This document shows, one piece after another, positions 11,370 to 23,400 of a stretch of DNA of 48,187 nucleotides. Position 1 is the first letter of the stretch. The number at the start of each line of letters is the position of its first letter. The notes under the pieces are model-generated. The model saw only the letters and a program-made list of their open reading frames with translations. It ran no database searches and had not been told where the DNA came from. Origin of the DNA: Saccoglossus kowalevskii. Its lineage: Eukaryota; Hemichordata; Enteropneusta; Harrimaniidae. A program made the translations under genes and the position numbers. The stretch covers positions 341,987 to 390,173 of the forward strand of contig NW_003107589.1 in assembly GCF_000003605.2 (NCBI RefSeq). The letters run 5' to 3'.

Positions 11370-11844
11370 NNNNNNNNNNNNNNNNNNNNNNNNNNNNNNN
11401 NNNNNNNNNNNNNNNNNNNNNNNNNNNNNNNNNNNNNNNNNNNNNNNNNNNNNNNNNNNNNNNNNNNNNNNNNNNNNNNNNNNNNNNNNNNNNNNNNNNN
11501 NNNNNNNNNNNNNNNNNNNNNNNNNNNNNNNNNNNNNNNNNNNNNNNNNNNNNNNNNNNNNNNNNNNNNNNNNNNNNNNNNNNNNNNNNNNNNNNNNNNN
11601 NNNNNNNNNNNNNNNNNNNNNNNNNNNNNNNNNNNNNNNNNNNNNNNNNNNNNNNNNNNNNNNNNNNNNNNNNNNNNNNNNNNNNNNNNNNNNNNNNNNN
11701 NNNNNNNNNNNNNNNNNNNNNNNNNNNNNNNNNNNNNNNNNNNNNNNNNNNNNNNNNNNNNNNNNNNNNNNNNNNNNNNNNNNNNNNNNNNNNNNNNNNN
11801 NNNNNNNNNNNNNNNNNNNNNNNNNNNNNNNNNNNNNNNNNNNN
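11370..11844. other. Assembly gap (475 N)
   Basis: A run of N. Apparent open frames that cross it are artefacts. Confidence 1.
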
Positions 11845-12474
11845 TTAGATCCTTACTGTTTTGTTCAAGTGTCTTCATTGATCCAAGTACATTAAATTAA
11901 AATTAACTTTAATAAGTTGTTAACATTTTAAAATCCATAAATTGTCTACCTTTTGACCTGTTTTCTCTCTCTTTCGCCCTACACATACTGGTCAGTTGAG
12001 ACCGAAAACCACTTGGTGTTTCCTGTTAGTAACTCAATTTTGGATGTGTCATTAAAGTTAACTACTTTTCCCTTTACTACGCTTGTCTTGTACTTTCCTG
12101 ATGATTTAGTTTTTGGCTTATAACTTTCACCAACACATTATCATTGATATAGCATGATTTGACATTTCTCTGTGAACCATTTTGTCAAATTAATTTTAGT
12201 TTGATTGAGGAGCTTTACCACGTACCACATCTGCCACTGTTACTCATTCTGACAACATTGTTGAAGGTGAATTCTCCCCACCGGGTCCAGGCCTGGAAAA
12301 CTCCGCTCTTATCTGTGAATTCCAAGTAGGTTTTCAATCAATCAGTACAAGTAAAACAAGCACCCTCACCTGTTTACAAACAAGTGTGAGGGCACCAATT
12401 TTCAAGGTCAAAAATTATAGTATTGCCTTGGTCTCATTGAAATTGTATGGCGAAAATTTTCAAATTTCGAAGGG
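11845..12474. other. Non-coding stretch
   Basis: No gene is recognised. The last 90 bases (from 12386) are open in the frame of the following hAT fragment but carry no motif. Confidence 0.3.
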
Positions 12475-12900
12475 CACTACCCGTGCTGCTCATCAATTGG
12501 AGTTAGATGTTTTAAAAGCTATACAACAAGAGCCACTGTTGACGGAAGCCATAGAACCTTTGAAAGGGATATATAATTAGTATTATTTTTCTTATAAGGC
12601 TCTATAGGAGAACTACGCAGTCTAGCCTTAACAATGGAGGAAAGTGTGTTGAAAACATTAAATATACTTGGTACTAGATGGATGCCACATATGCACAGAG
12701 CTTGCACAGTAATGTTAAAGACTAGTTCATTGTAGTACATGTTCAACACATAATAGAAGAAAAGAACGCTAGTGCTGAAATGCAAGGTAGAGCCAAGAAT
12801 TATATCAAGAAGTTGCAGAATTTCTTCTTTTCTTACATTTCTTGTGTGACATACTGGACAAGACAGCAAAACCTAGTGTAACAATTCGTGTATGCAATAT
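12475..12900 (+). pseudogene. hAT-type transposase fragment (ZNF862-like group)
   Basis: The frame from about 12475 reads RAAHQLELDVLKAIQQEPLL then EPLKGIYN, matching the 'H.LELA' start of the post-insertion region in hAT transposases of the ZNF862/C17orf113-like group. An in-frame TAG (after IYN) leads to YYFSYKAL, then a frameshift leads to ELRSLALTMEESVLKTLNIL and GTRWMPHMHRA, the conserved 'TRW' block. A further frameshift gives EEKNASAEMQGRAKNYIKKL and then FLCDILDKTAKPS (12842-12880), the following helix pair. hAT transposases cut and paste DNA. This is a middle segment only, without the catalytic N-terminal Asp blocks or the C-terminal dimerisation block. The following frame (12842-13084) continues with CxxC pairs (CNIC, CKSC) that I cannot assign. 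Confidence 0.75.
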
Positions 12901-15109
12901 ATGTATTAAATATTTCTTTACTTCTTCACCTATAAAAAGTCACAAAGTATTCCCCTTTCTATGTAAATCATGTATGCATTTAAAAGCTTATAAGCCTAAC
13001 AGGGAGGGCGTAATACTTGGAAATCAATTAAACTTTGGATTCCCGACAGAATGCCCTAGTAACACCTTAGTAACTGTTTCTTGATTAAATTATTTTTATT
13101 GGTAGATTATAACTATTCACTTTTATTCGCATTTAACAGTACCAGTATATATGATAACAAAAACATTATATGGAAAAGGTTCAGGTTATGGAGTAGAGGA
13201 AAGCAGCACAAAGCAGCAACTGATTTAATCATGAAAACTAAGCAACTAAATACTGTTACAAGTCAATATTTGTATAAACAGAAATGAAAGGTTAGCAGGA
13301 TGGTTACATGATGTTACATAACACTAAAGTCGTAAAAACTACATATGGTTAGCCATCTGTTAATCTTATCTTGGCCGTCAAAGACATCCCACATTTTCCG
13401 ACAAAAATACGCATAATGTGCGGTGTCAGTGTTATTACCGCTTGGAACTCTGAGGGTATAAATAATACCACGCCATAAATACCATATCACTGTGCCAAAA
13501 AATGTTCTAATGACATGTAGTGAACACTGCTGCATAAGCACTAGATGGCAAAGCACAAGTAGATTCTGAAGTCAATAAGCATAACAAACGCCATTAACCA
13601 AAATATGTTGAGAGTGCTAATGCCTTTTTAAGTGGAAGAACCCCAATCTATTACAACTCCCGTTACTTGTGCCTGTAGTCAGATCTGCAACTGGCAACCA
13701 AACATGGCGTCCATTTTGAATCATAAACGACTGGCTATTATTAGTGGCGATCGCATTTGTCTTACCAGTAACCTCAAAGTGTATCAGATGTAAGTGATGT
13801 ATAAATACTACTTTGTATGACAAGTTCAGATGATTTGATAATGTCAATCGGAATTCACAGCGCTGAAACTAAAAACAAGCAGCTCCACATAGGTAGACCT
13901 GTACGCAATACTATAGGACAGTCAGCTGCAGTCTGTCTTTTAGTAGTCTGATACTGTCTGATAGTCACATAAAATACATGACACCATTATATATTTGTTG
14001 TCTTACCCATGTTTCTCTGCATTTACAAATTCTTGATGCTTGTTTGGTGCGAACACAACAACGTCACTAAACTCTTCCGCCTGTTGCAAAGTTGCGTTGA
14101 AATACCTCGCATCATATCGACAGAACAACTTGACTTTGGTAACATTGTGTACTTAGCCGTCCGCATCAGATTCTTTCTTATTTGAAGGGCTAGCCATAGT
14201 TATGCATCGAGACGTATGCTATTAGACCACGTGCAACGAAAATGTCTACTTTTCCTTGAAGCAACTCAATTTAAAGTTAAGCTAGTCATTATCAACACCC
14301 CAAACTTGTGATAAACACATTCATTGTTCTTATCATACTACTCAGGGCCGTCATTCATATCATTTACAATACGCTCATATCTAAATTATTATCCTTTCCT
14401 GCGATGGGAAGGAATATTCATTGTAAGAGCCACAACTGCTCCATCTGAAGATGATAAACACTCACTCACGCACGCAAACTTACACATGGAGAATATAGTT
14501 CTCATCGAAATTCTTTGTTTTAAATTTGTTCTTTTAAATATGTCACAATGAAGTTACGATTCAAATTTTTTTGAGGGATAATTAAAATCTCGTTATATTT
14601 CATGTAGTTATATACACGACTAGAAGGTCAAGTTTTGACTAGCAATTGTAAATATTGTACGTGTAAGATCCTTGTTTCGCTGATTACAGATCTACAATTA
14701 GCGAAACTAACCATTTACTAATTAAAATCCCGTTATATTCGGCAAATGTTTTATGAAGTTATATACACGATTTAAAGGTGAATATATCAGAATGTAAGGT
14801 TTTGACAGAAAATTACGAACAAGCCGGTAGTCTGGTTGGCGATCCACTCAAAAAACAAGCAACATGTTTTTGGCTGTTGTCATGGTAGGACATGAACGTG
14901 AAGCTTACGTCGGCTTACAACTAAAACCTGACACCATATATGAAGTTCGCAAAAAAACATTCAGCCTTTAGAAGTCACATTACTGTTTTGCGACAGTATT
15001 TTCTAGATTGAAGGCAGCATTTACAGTTCATTCAAAGTTACGTTGGGATTACCTTGATACAGAGTAACAGTGTCGCCGCTGATGATCTCTTACTGGTGTG
15101 CAACGTAGC
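12901..15109. other. Mostly non-coding
   Basis: Small open frames at 12842-13084 (two CxxC pairs), 13081-13287 (+), 13314-13556 (-) and 13617-13847 (-) have no recognised domains. A partial duplication lies at 14581-14808. Nothing else is supported. Confidence 0.3.
14581..14808. repeat. Direct duplication, 140-bp spacing, with an internal stem-loop
   Basis: ATTAAAATCTCGTTATATT at 14581 and ATTAAAATCCCGTTATATT at 14721 start two related blocks. Both continue to AGTTATATACACGA and end near a shared GTTTTGAC. Between them, GTTTCGCT (14674-14681) and AGCGAAAC (14700-14707) form an 8-bp perfect inverted repeat. It may be part of an unclassified repeat. Confidence 0.6.
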
Positions 15110-16600
15110 CAAAATAAAAAGCATGATCATTTGAGCACTGCTATTACAAGAAATTTTTCTCCCTCTCCCTGCAGACAGATTATGCAGAGTTCTGGATCAT
15201 CATCCACATCAATTATACATCGGCTGTGTGGCTGCTGCTGTTCTGTTAGCTTTCTCTTACGTTCTTTTTCTTCTCTCGCTTTTTTTCTGTTTTTAAAAGC
15301 TTCTTCCTCTTGATCTTGATCTTGGCCGTGTTTTAGGCAATCAGGACCTGTCATGAAATTAGGTACTGTTTTCTCTTTACATTGAATTTCTTTCTTGCAC
15401 CTGTCAACGGGTATGTCAGTATTTCCTTGATGATAGCAGATGATGACTGATCATATGTTGATGGCTGTGATGTTCTAATTTCTGTAGAGGTGCTGGATAT
15501 GCAGATAGCTCTGTTGATGAATTTGAAGAACAGGGTTGTGATGGTTCTGTTGGTGCAGGTGCTTGTGGCTTTTTGAGTTTTTTCCACAGATGATAGGAAG
15601 GGCTCCCAGGCAAATTGTGCTGATATATATTTTTTTCTGGTGTATTCATTGTATCGTCCAGTATCGTCTTTGTTGCTTGTGTATTGGTTGGTTGTGGCGG
15701 ACTGACTATGGGGTGGTTGGTGATGGTGGTGGTACAGGTTGTGAATCAGGCAACAGCAACTTCTCACTAATTTGTGACCTGTTCACTCAAAAAATACCTT
15801 TGCTCTTCTGGGTTCTTCTGTGAAGTCCCTTGCATCACTTCTCCATGTACTTTTTAGTGGCAAACAATGACACGTCACATGGCTGCAGGAAATGTTATGC
15901 ATTGGGTAGCAGCTTGTATAGCAGAATGTTATTTTCTCTGGCAAGTTGGAATAGGTCATAGTCTATGTGCGACTCATGTCTATAAAGTAAAGCGATTGGT
16001 CTTGCAGGCGGCAGATTTTGGATGCAGTGGTTGGCAGACCCAGAATAAAAGGCCTCAGTATCCATCCATCCACTTTCGTGCATTTGGATGGTTCCAAAAC
16101 CTTGCCAGTCTTGACATGCATGGCGAATCCACTGTCGTCACAATTCCAAATATTATTTGGTCAGATAAAAACATTTCGAACTCCCAAAACCATTCATCCA
16201 CTTGGTCCTTGGACACTCTTTTAATCTCCAGTTTTCTGGGCTTTAGTAGCTTAACCCTAGGATTTCTTTTTAAAAACTGCCTGTATCATTTGTTTCCTGG
16301 TAAATTTAGGATTCGTTTGTCTTTTAAAAGTGTTGTTCGTTCGTCTTTATCACCAGTTGCTTTAACTGTGTATAATGTGTATTTGTTCTTGGTCGCTCCG
16401 CCATTCCAATCCGCTAGTGTTGTTTTTTTTTGCAGTGGTCAGGAATTTAGCAGGACTTTTCCCTTTTCCCATCTCAACTCTCTCAGAAGCTCTATCATGA
16501 AGCGTTGTCGTCTTCACATCCCACTTAAATGATGACTGTCAGAATAACATTTTATTTTCTCTGACATCTTTCAATGCAGCCACTGAACGTGCAGATCTAA
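15110..16600 (-). pseudogene. Pogo/CENP-B-type (DDE_1) transposase, heavily decayed
   Basis: Read on the minus strand from about 16600: an N-terminal helix-turn-helix-like block (WDVKTTTLHDRASERVEMG), then QFLKRNPRVKLLKPRKLEI (16283-16226) and VDEWFWEFEMFLSDQ. A frameshift leads to IWNCDDSGFAMHVKTGKVL (about 16153-16095; first catalytic Asp). At 16083-15895 comes ESGWMDTEAFYSG, PPARPIALLYRHESHIDYDL and LARENNILLYKLLPNA, and then a stop and LQPCDVSLFA (third acidic residue). In relatives the second Asp sits in LLYDGHxSH; here the sequence is LLYRHESH, so it is lost. The C-terminal region (15767-15127) is low-complexity and charged, ending DVDDDPELCIICLQGEGEK, a Cys pair like the tail of such proteins. 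Many stops and frameshifts exclude activity. The 221-codon plus-strand frame over this region is its shadow. Confidence 0.8.
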
Positions 16601-16999
16601 CTCTGAACCATAACATAAATCAAACCATAAATTTGGTAAGTCATGTCAAACCTTTCCACCTGCATTCTTTATTATCACCTTAACTGAAGTAATCAACATG
16701 AATAGACGACAAATCTTAAGATCTGTGATATAAATCTAGAATAAAAAAAAAACTTACCATAATTATTTAAACGATATTGTTTAGGTAAAAATGTATACAC
16801 TTGTTGTACTTCCAAGCTATGATAACATCATAGTTGTTTTGTGTGATATGCAACATGCATATTCACTATTTACTGAAGTGATATAAATTTGAGTTGCCAT
16901 GGTAATACAATGTTTTCCCATTGTCACAATTAAATCAACAGAGCGGGCCAGGTATAATAACTAACTGATAACCGAATGAGTCGGTCTATGGGATCTCCC
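16601..16999. other. Non-coding stretch
   Basis: AT-rich sequence between the pogo relic and the gypsy relic. It contains an X-box-like site at 16893-16906 and no gene. Confidence 0.35.
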
Positions 17000-17660
17000 A
17001 ACATACCAACACAGTCTGCCAATCACCGGCGCGGTAGCTCCCGCCATTCATCCGTAGTGTTATTAGGGAGCGCTGGACCATGCACCCATTTCTAACAGCT
17101 TTTGCAGTTACTCCCAACAGTTCCACAACAGGGATGACCAAGGTGTGTTGAGCACTGCTTATCGCTACAACAGGCTCCTTCTGTATGGTCTACTTGCTGA
17201 AGTCAGGATACACCAGGATTGGTGGGGTCGTAAGCCGAACGCTGGTTGGCATTCTTAAAACCTTAAAGTCTCATCTGTGCTCTCATACAACCCTGTTGTT
17301 AACTCATGATGGCTTAGCCTTAAACAAAGCGGCAATAGTATCCCACTACCCCAAGAAACGTCTTCACTTCTTTGGCGTTGATAGGTACAGGCCAGGCCCT
17401 CAGGGCTTCAGTATGCCGTCCTTTGATACAACATTGTCAAGATATTAGATTTTCTTCTGGAAGAATTTGCACTTCTTAGCCCTAAGCTTCAAACCTGCCT
17501 TTACCAGTCACTGGAACATCAGTTAAAGTCTGCAAGTGTTTTTAAAGGTATCAGAGTACACCACAATTACATATTCGTTTAGTCCTTCCAAACACTTATT
17601 TGCTGAAACTCACTGGCACTGCGCTGCATGAAATCTCATGTCATGCGCTGTTTCTCTTCA
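17000..17660 (-). mobile_element. Ty3/gypsy retrotransposon pol remnant (reverse transcriptase to RNase H junction)
   Basis: Minus-strand pieces lie in the order of a gypsy pol: a palm-like region near 17640-17540, then AKKCKFFQK (about 17480-17455), VVSKDGIL, INAKEVKTFLGVVGYYCRF (about 17390-17330) and YPDFSK (about 17210-17192), the start of RNase H. The spacing between blocks is near normal, but stops and frameshifts occur in every segment. I see no LTR nearby. It is an old dead insertion lying next to the pogo relic in the same orientation. Confidence 0.75.
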
Positions 17661-18299
17661 TAACTGCCTTGTAACAGTCGCGTAGTCGAAAGCGGATAAG
17701 CTTCATTTGTCGTCCATCCAGTACAATGGAAATCATTGGAAATTTCTAAAAAAAATGCAGATTTCCGTTAAATGTTAATAACGTGAACTTCTTAATAGTT
17801 GCTGATTAAGTTGGACGGAAGAAGCTTTTGAGTAATTAAATGATTTTCCGTTAGGAGGAACATACCTTCACACAAGCACATTGCATTATGGGATATACGT
17901 ACAAGTAAATGATGATTCAAGAGGATGCCCCACTATATCTTTTACTGCTTCTAGCATGATTCCTGGGGCACATGTTAAAACATTGGTGTGTGTAAGGGTA
18001 GGGTACTCGGGTATTTAGCAACAATACCAACCCCAGTGTAGTGATAACGACTGTGTGCTGATCGGACTGAATGATCGTGGGGACTAATACGCGTTGGTGT
18101 TGCTCAACACAATATATAAATAGTTAAATTAATAAAGACACTACTATGCAAAACATACGTCTCATAGATGTATTATTGGAATGCACTATCATAGTATATA
18201 TATGTAGTACACATTGGTGGATAAGAATAGAAGATACATAACACACAGGGTCAGAAATACAATTTACACCATAGTGGTACTATAGTGATAGATGCAGTT
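17661..18299. other. Non-coding stretch
   Basis: No gene or repeat is recognised. Confidence 0.3.
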
Positions 18300-18455
18300 C
18301 AATACACACACGATTCAACTATGATGTCCTATTTACTGGATTGTACCACGTCGGCCCGGGCAATGTAGATGACTACAGGAAGCCAGTAGACGGTAGATTT
18401 GACGCATTCGAAGAATTCCTCGGAGATAAGACAGCAGCCACATACAGGAAGTGAG
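18300..18455 (+). other. Coding-like patch, unassigned
   Basis: One plus-strand frame ending at TGA 18452-18454 reads RFNYDVLFTGLYHVGPGNVD, then DYRKPVDGRFDAFEEFLGDK. It has good protein composition and no initiator. The same frame continues beyond the stop with a few protein-like codons (GEQSAEYCLLIENNDL), so it may be a pseudogene exon. I do not recognise a family. Confidence 0.3.
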
Positions 18456-18459
18456 GCGA

Positions 18460-19466
18460 ACAATCAGCAGAATATTGTTTGTTAATTGAAAATAACGATT
18501 TGACAACTAACTGTTCAGATAGATATGCAGACGGGTGAATTTTACACAAGTTTAAGACTTTCTATGATTTAAAGTCTGTAGAATCAAAGTCAACAAGAAT
18601 AAACACTTCAACGTAGAATTCAGATAACAACAAGAAATGTCACGAATTTCCCTCACCACGCAGATTTACTCATTTTCATAATGCACATGGGTAGACCAAC
18701 CTAAAGACGATATTATCATATCACGGCTATTTGTCAACAGGACTGTCAATAATGGCTCAGATACTGCTGCTGGCACTAAGAGTTCACAATCTGTACAATA
18801 GAGTCATACACACACCCTTTACGCAATGCTAACGCGATCCCGAAAACTTCACCGCACCAACCAGCATAGGAGGCAGCCATCTTGTACACGGTAAACACAC
18901 TAATGACTTATGAGGGTGCACTAACACAAAATACATATATCCTACATGTGCTACCAGATACTGTGAAACTATATTTTTAGTAGCGTTTAATTTCATTATT
19001 GTAAAACATTGAGCATATTCAGTTTTATAAAGCCACTAATTTATCAGATAAGCAATGACTGAACGTTCCCATCAAATTCATGTGGGAAAAAAATGCATTG
19101 ACAGCATAGATACTTTTCTTGACAAAATTAGAGACATTCAATCATTAAAACTATTAAGCTGGAAACAAGTCGTTTGATCTGAGGGTAAAAGCAAATTTTG
19201 CCATGCATTGGGCTACATATGAAAAATTCTACATGGAATATATATTTTCACACACATATATATAGATTAAAACAGATAACAAAAAAAATCATTTTCAGTA
19301 GCACCAGTTATGAATAGCTTGTGTATCCATTTATCGGTTTTATTACCCTCACTCACTTATTGCTTCAGACTGAAGATAAGATAGATAAAATGACTGAAAG
19401 TCAATAAAATAATTCAACCACTTAATCTTTATTCATTACCTTAGAATGTTTCAGCAATGAAAGACT
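18460..19466. other. Non-coding stretch, possibly including the outer end of an inverted-repeat arm
   Basis: No gene. From roughly 19270 onward the sequence shows weak similarity to the reverse complement of 25020-25210, so the true end of the left arm may lie here. Confidence 0.3.
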
Positions 19467-19756
19467 AGTCCAGTAGAAATTGACATGAAAATAGTCAAAC
19501 CCAGACATCTTGTATAACAACCATTTTTTTTATATAGGTCTCTAAAAGCTGTAAAAAAAATTCAATCAAAATCAACCTTTGGGAAATATGATTTTTCAAC
19601 CAAATATAATGACGTAATTGGTAGTTTCGGTTAAAATTCATTAAAACCATGTTTTTGTTAAAATCATTGGTATATATTTATGTTTGCCATCAAAAATATA
19701 TGTAGTGATTTACCAAACATTTAAATATATAAAAATAGTTATGTTACCATGGTAAC
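19467..19756 (+). repeat. Left arm of a long diverged inverted repeat
   Basis: Four blocks match the reverse complement of 24727-25020 in the same order and at nearly the same spacing. AGTCCAGTAGAAATTGAC (19467-19484) is an exact match to 25003-25020. The 25 bases at 19500-19524 match 24973-24997 at 22 positions. The 36 bases at 19551-19586 match 24898-24933 at 32 positions. TTACCATGG (19744-19752) matches 24731-24739. Offsets from the first block are 33, 84 and 277 on the left, against 23, 87 and 281 on the right. The outer end is not defined. Confidence 0.75.
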
Positions 19757-20035
19757 TGGTAAAATTTTAGCCATAAAAGTTTCAGAATACTTGTTTTTAA
19801 GCATATTTTGTTAACTTCAAGCATTTCACTGAACTCAGGTTTTAAGAATTGTGTAATTAAGTATAATAAGTAAAAGTAATTCAGTATTGATAAATGTTTA
19901 TTTTGAAACTTGTATATTACATGTGTGTGTTGTCTATAAAAAACAAATTTTAGTTAAAAAAGTAAAACCCACAATCCCATGCAGACAGATTATATATCGA
20001 TACGTAACTTCGAACAACGACAGGACGTTTCCTCA

Positions 20036-20400
20036 GTGTGACTTGGGTTATAATATCCAGTACAGTGAATCAATTACCGCATAGAACTGGTGAGTGAGTT
20101 TGTTGTTGTCAGTTGTTTGTTTTGTGTTCTTAGACTTGTGAATTTTCTTATGCAATGTTTCCTTAATGCTCTGCGGCTGGGTATGTTATTTCTGCTTTTA
20201 AAATACAACTGATAATATTGTGTGTGACGTGGGTTATAATCGCCAGTATCAGTACAGTGAATCCAAATTACCGCAAAGAACTGGCGAGTTTATTCTCTGA
20301 CGGCGATACTTGTCAGTTGTTTGTTTTGTGTTCTTATTTTCAAGTGCAGACTTTCCTTAATTATCTGCATTTTTGTAAGTTATTTGCAGTTTAGTCGATG
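20036..20400 (+). repeat. Tandem duplication of 186 bp directly upstream of the multicopy gene
   Basis: Unit 1 (20036-20221) and unit 2 (20222 to about 20400) both start GTGTGAC.TGGGTTATAAT. Both then contain CAGTACAGTGAATC, ATTACCGCA.AGAACTGG and CAGTTGTTTGTTTTGTGTTC, and end with TTTCCTTAAT...CTGC. The position just before the coding region suggests duplicated promoter or 5' UTR sequence. Confidence 0.75.
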
Positions 20401-20480
20401 TAAGAGGATATAATAATAGTATTTACAATGTAAATTATGTAGGGGATTAAACTACGTTTGCATGGGATACCCGCAGTTGC

Positions 20481-23400
20481 ATGTCTTGTTTGGTTGCGAC
20501 AAGCAGTATTTCACATAACCAACATTCTGTTCATACAAGATTTGTCGATAATTTCATGGAGGCCAATAATCACCTAATGATAGTAAATAAACCTTATGAC
20601 TATTCAACACACTGCCTCATATGTGCTGATGAACTTGACTTCCAGGCTCTTTCACGCCATCCCACATGTCACTCTTCCATAGGTAATGTAGAAATAGGGA
20701 GCAAAGAGAAGAAATTTAGTATTGAGTCTTCTCAAGGCCTGTGAAAGAAGAAATGACGTGATAGCTATAAATGTAAAATCACGAATACAATTTGCAGAAG
20801 ATATTCGAGCAGTGGATGCCAAGTATCATCGGACATGTATGCAATTTTTAATATCAGAAAAAAACATTGCCAGCAGTCACACAGTGGTTGATTCAAATGT
20901 TCGCAATCTCAATGCATTGAATGATAAAGCGTTTAGTGATTTGTGTAACTAGCTCACTTCTTCTGAACAAGTGCACCAGTTTACACTTGGTGATCTTCGG
21001 GAACAATTGGGAATGTATCTGCCACCAGATGTTCCTGCATACAGCACTACTCACATCAAACGATGCCTTAATGAACAGTTTAGACAGACTATAACGATAG
21101 CTGTAGTTGAAGGCAGAATAAATGTTGTTACACTCAAGGAACGAGCTTTACCAATTCTCCACGAGTCATATACTGATTCAGAAAAACACATCAGACTTGC
21201 AAAATTGGTTGCATCCAACATAAAGCAAGATTTACAAAGCATTGATCAGCCAACAGATATGTACCCCATGCCCACAGAGATAGCTTGAGAAGCTTGGAGG
21301 CGATATCTCTGATTCCATCCAGCACCTAATAACAGGCATGTTTACTGATTCATGGACAGAACAAGCTAAACGTAAAAAGAAGCTCTTGCAAGTATCACTA
21401 TGTCACATAATAATGCAAGTAGCTGGGAAACAGACATACTTCTATCAGTTGGTCTTTTTATACACCAGTCAACAAGGTCTCGAGTTCTTCTTGATGTGCT
21501 TTCTTCTCTTGGATTAAGTGCCTCATATAATCAAGAAAGGGGTGGCGGCTTTTGCCAGTGGGTGGCAGATATCATTACATGCCAAACACCATGCAGTAGT
21601 GACAAGTACTTAGATGTAATTCAACGAAGACATCTTTCAGCAGATGAAATTGTTAAGGCAGGTAATTTTGGCGAAATAATACGACCATATAAAACACCAC
21701 CAAAATCTAACATGTCAGATGTAAAGTTCATGCCTATCCAGCCTTATAGAGGCAAATGTCATCGAATATGAACTTGTGGACACATTATGGCTGTTTCCTA
21801 GTCGTCTACACCAACAACCACCAAATTGGCAGGTCTTTATGTCAACAGTGATAAATGGTAACTGCCAGTGCTCAGCTGTGTTATACAACCCAATGATTCC
21901 TCTAAATCCACAATCAAATGAAGCTGTTTTTAGCACAATGGTATTTGTACAGTCCCAAGCTATGAAAGCAGGCATGTGTTGTGCAACATTGACATTTGAC
22001 CAGCCACTATACCTGAAGGCTTACAAGATCAAACAGGACAATAAACTATAGTTCAGTCATATCAATTTGCATCTTGGTGGCTTTCAGCAACTGATGTCCT
22101 TTCTAGTAGCAGGATGCAAATTAATGGAAGGTAGTGGTTTAGATGATTTATGGGCAACTGCGTATGCAAGAAATTCATTGCCAAAGATGATGGATGGAAA
22201 GGCCTATGCTAAGACATTGCAGGCTTATCTATTATAAGATGCTGCTCTACACTTGATATTATTGATGCCACTGGAAAAAAAATCAGGCTCTCTTGAACAG
22301 AATGGTATTGGCGCCAACACAACAAATGTCTCACTTCCTGGAGAGCAAGTGGTGAATGATGATGTTACCGAAAGTAATGCACCAATGAATAATGATGTAG
22401 GCATGATAACTGATAACAGCATATGGTCAACACTGAAATATATATACAAAGCTATGTATGTGACACATGACTTGCCAGCTTCTTCTGATATGTTATGGGA
22501 CCTTCACAGACAAGTGTGTGATATGAAGGACAAGGAAAAGTCTCGAACAGGAAAGTTATGGGTTATGTTCATGAATATTGTATAAGTTTTTAGAATGTTC
22601 ATAAGGGCTGAAAGAACTGGAAATTGGAAGATTCACCTTAAATCTACACATGATATGCTTCCTTATTTTGCTGCAGCAGGACACAATAACTACACAAAGA
22701 GTTCTCGTTTATATTTACAAGATTGTCAGGAACCTTGTCCTTGCCTGTTGAAACCAATGGAAGATGGCCTATTTATGTGCACAGAAATAAGAAGTTTTTC
22801 TGGAGTGGCACATGGTCAGACATGACCATTGAACAAAGCCTAATGAGGTCTGGGAGGACTCATAAACATTACGCACCAAGAATCAGCCAGAACAAAATGG
22901 CTTCTTTCTGCACATATAATGGCGAAGTAAAATGAAGCACTTCGATCACTGACTGGTACTTTTACTGGAACTTGGTCAGAGCAGCATTGTGAAGTTCGTA
23001 CAGAAAACATCCAACGTGATGCTGCAGCTTCTCTCAAAATTCAAGGTCCATTTACTGTTGAAGATGATGATGAGCTAAGAAATGTTGATTGCTGATTACC
23101 GAGTGAATGTTGATGATTCACTACAAATAGGGCAGAATATCCATGCCAAGCTAACAGGCAAAAAAGTTGCAGAAGTCACCATGAAGAAGGTTGACCAAGC
23201 TAAAACCTTTGCGGTAATGAGAAAGCTGATTAAGGTTGAAAATGAAGATATTGCCATGTCATCAGCAGAACTCTACAAACGTCTGTTGTCAGTTGCATAT
23301 CTGAATGGACTTCCACAGCCAAGTGTATTTGCACATGAGCTTGCCACTGTTTCTCCAGCTTTTTTCCAAGATGATGGTAGCATGAGGAAGTCACAGAAGT

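Noticed and set aside
11356-11895. Open frames across the first N run
   Set aside because: They consist almost entirely of unknown bases in the gap at 11370-11844.
15867-16532. 221-codon plus-strand open frame
   Set aside because: It is the antisense shadow of the pogo-type transposase, whose motifs are all on the minus strand.
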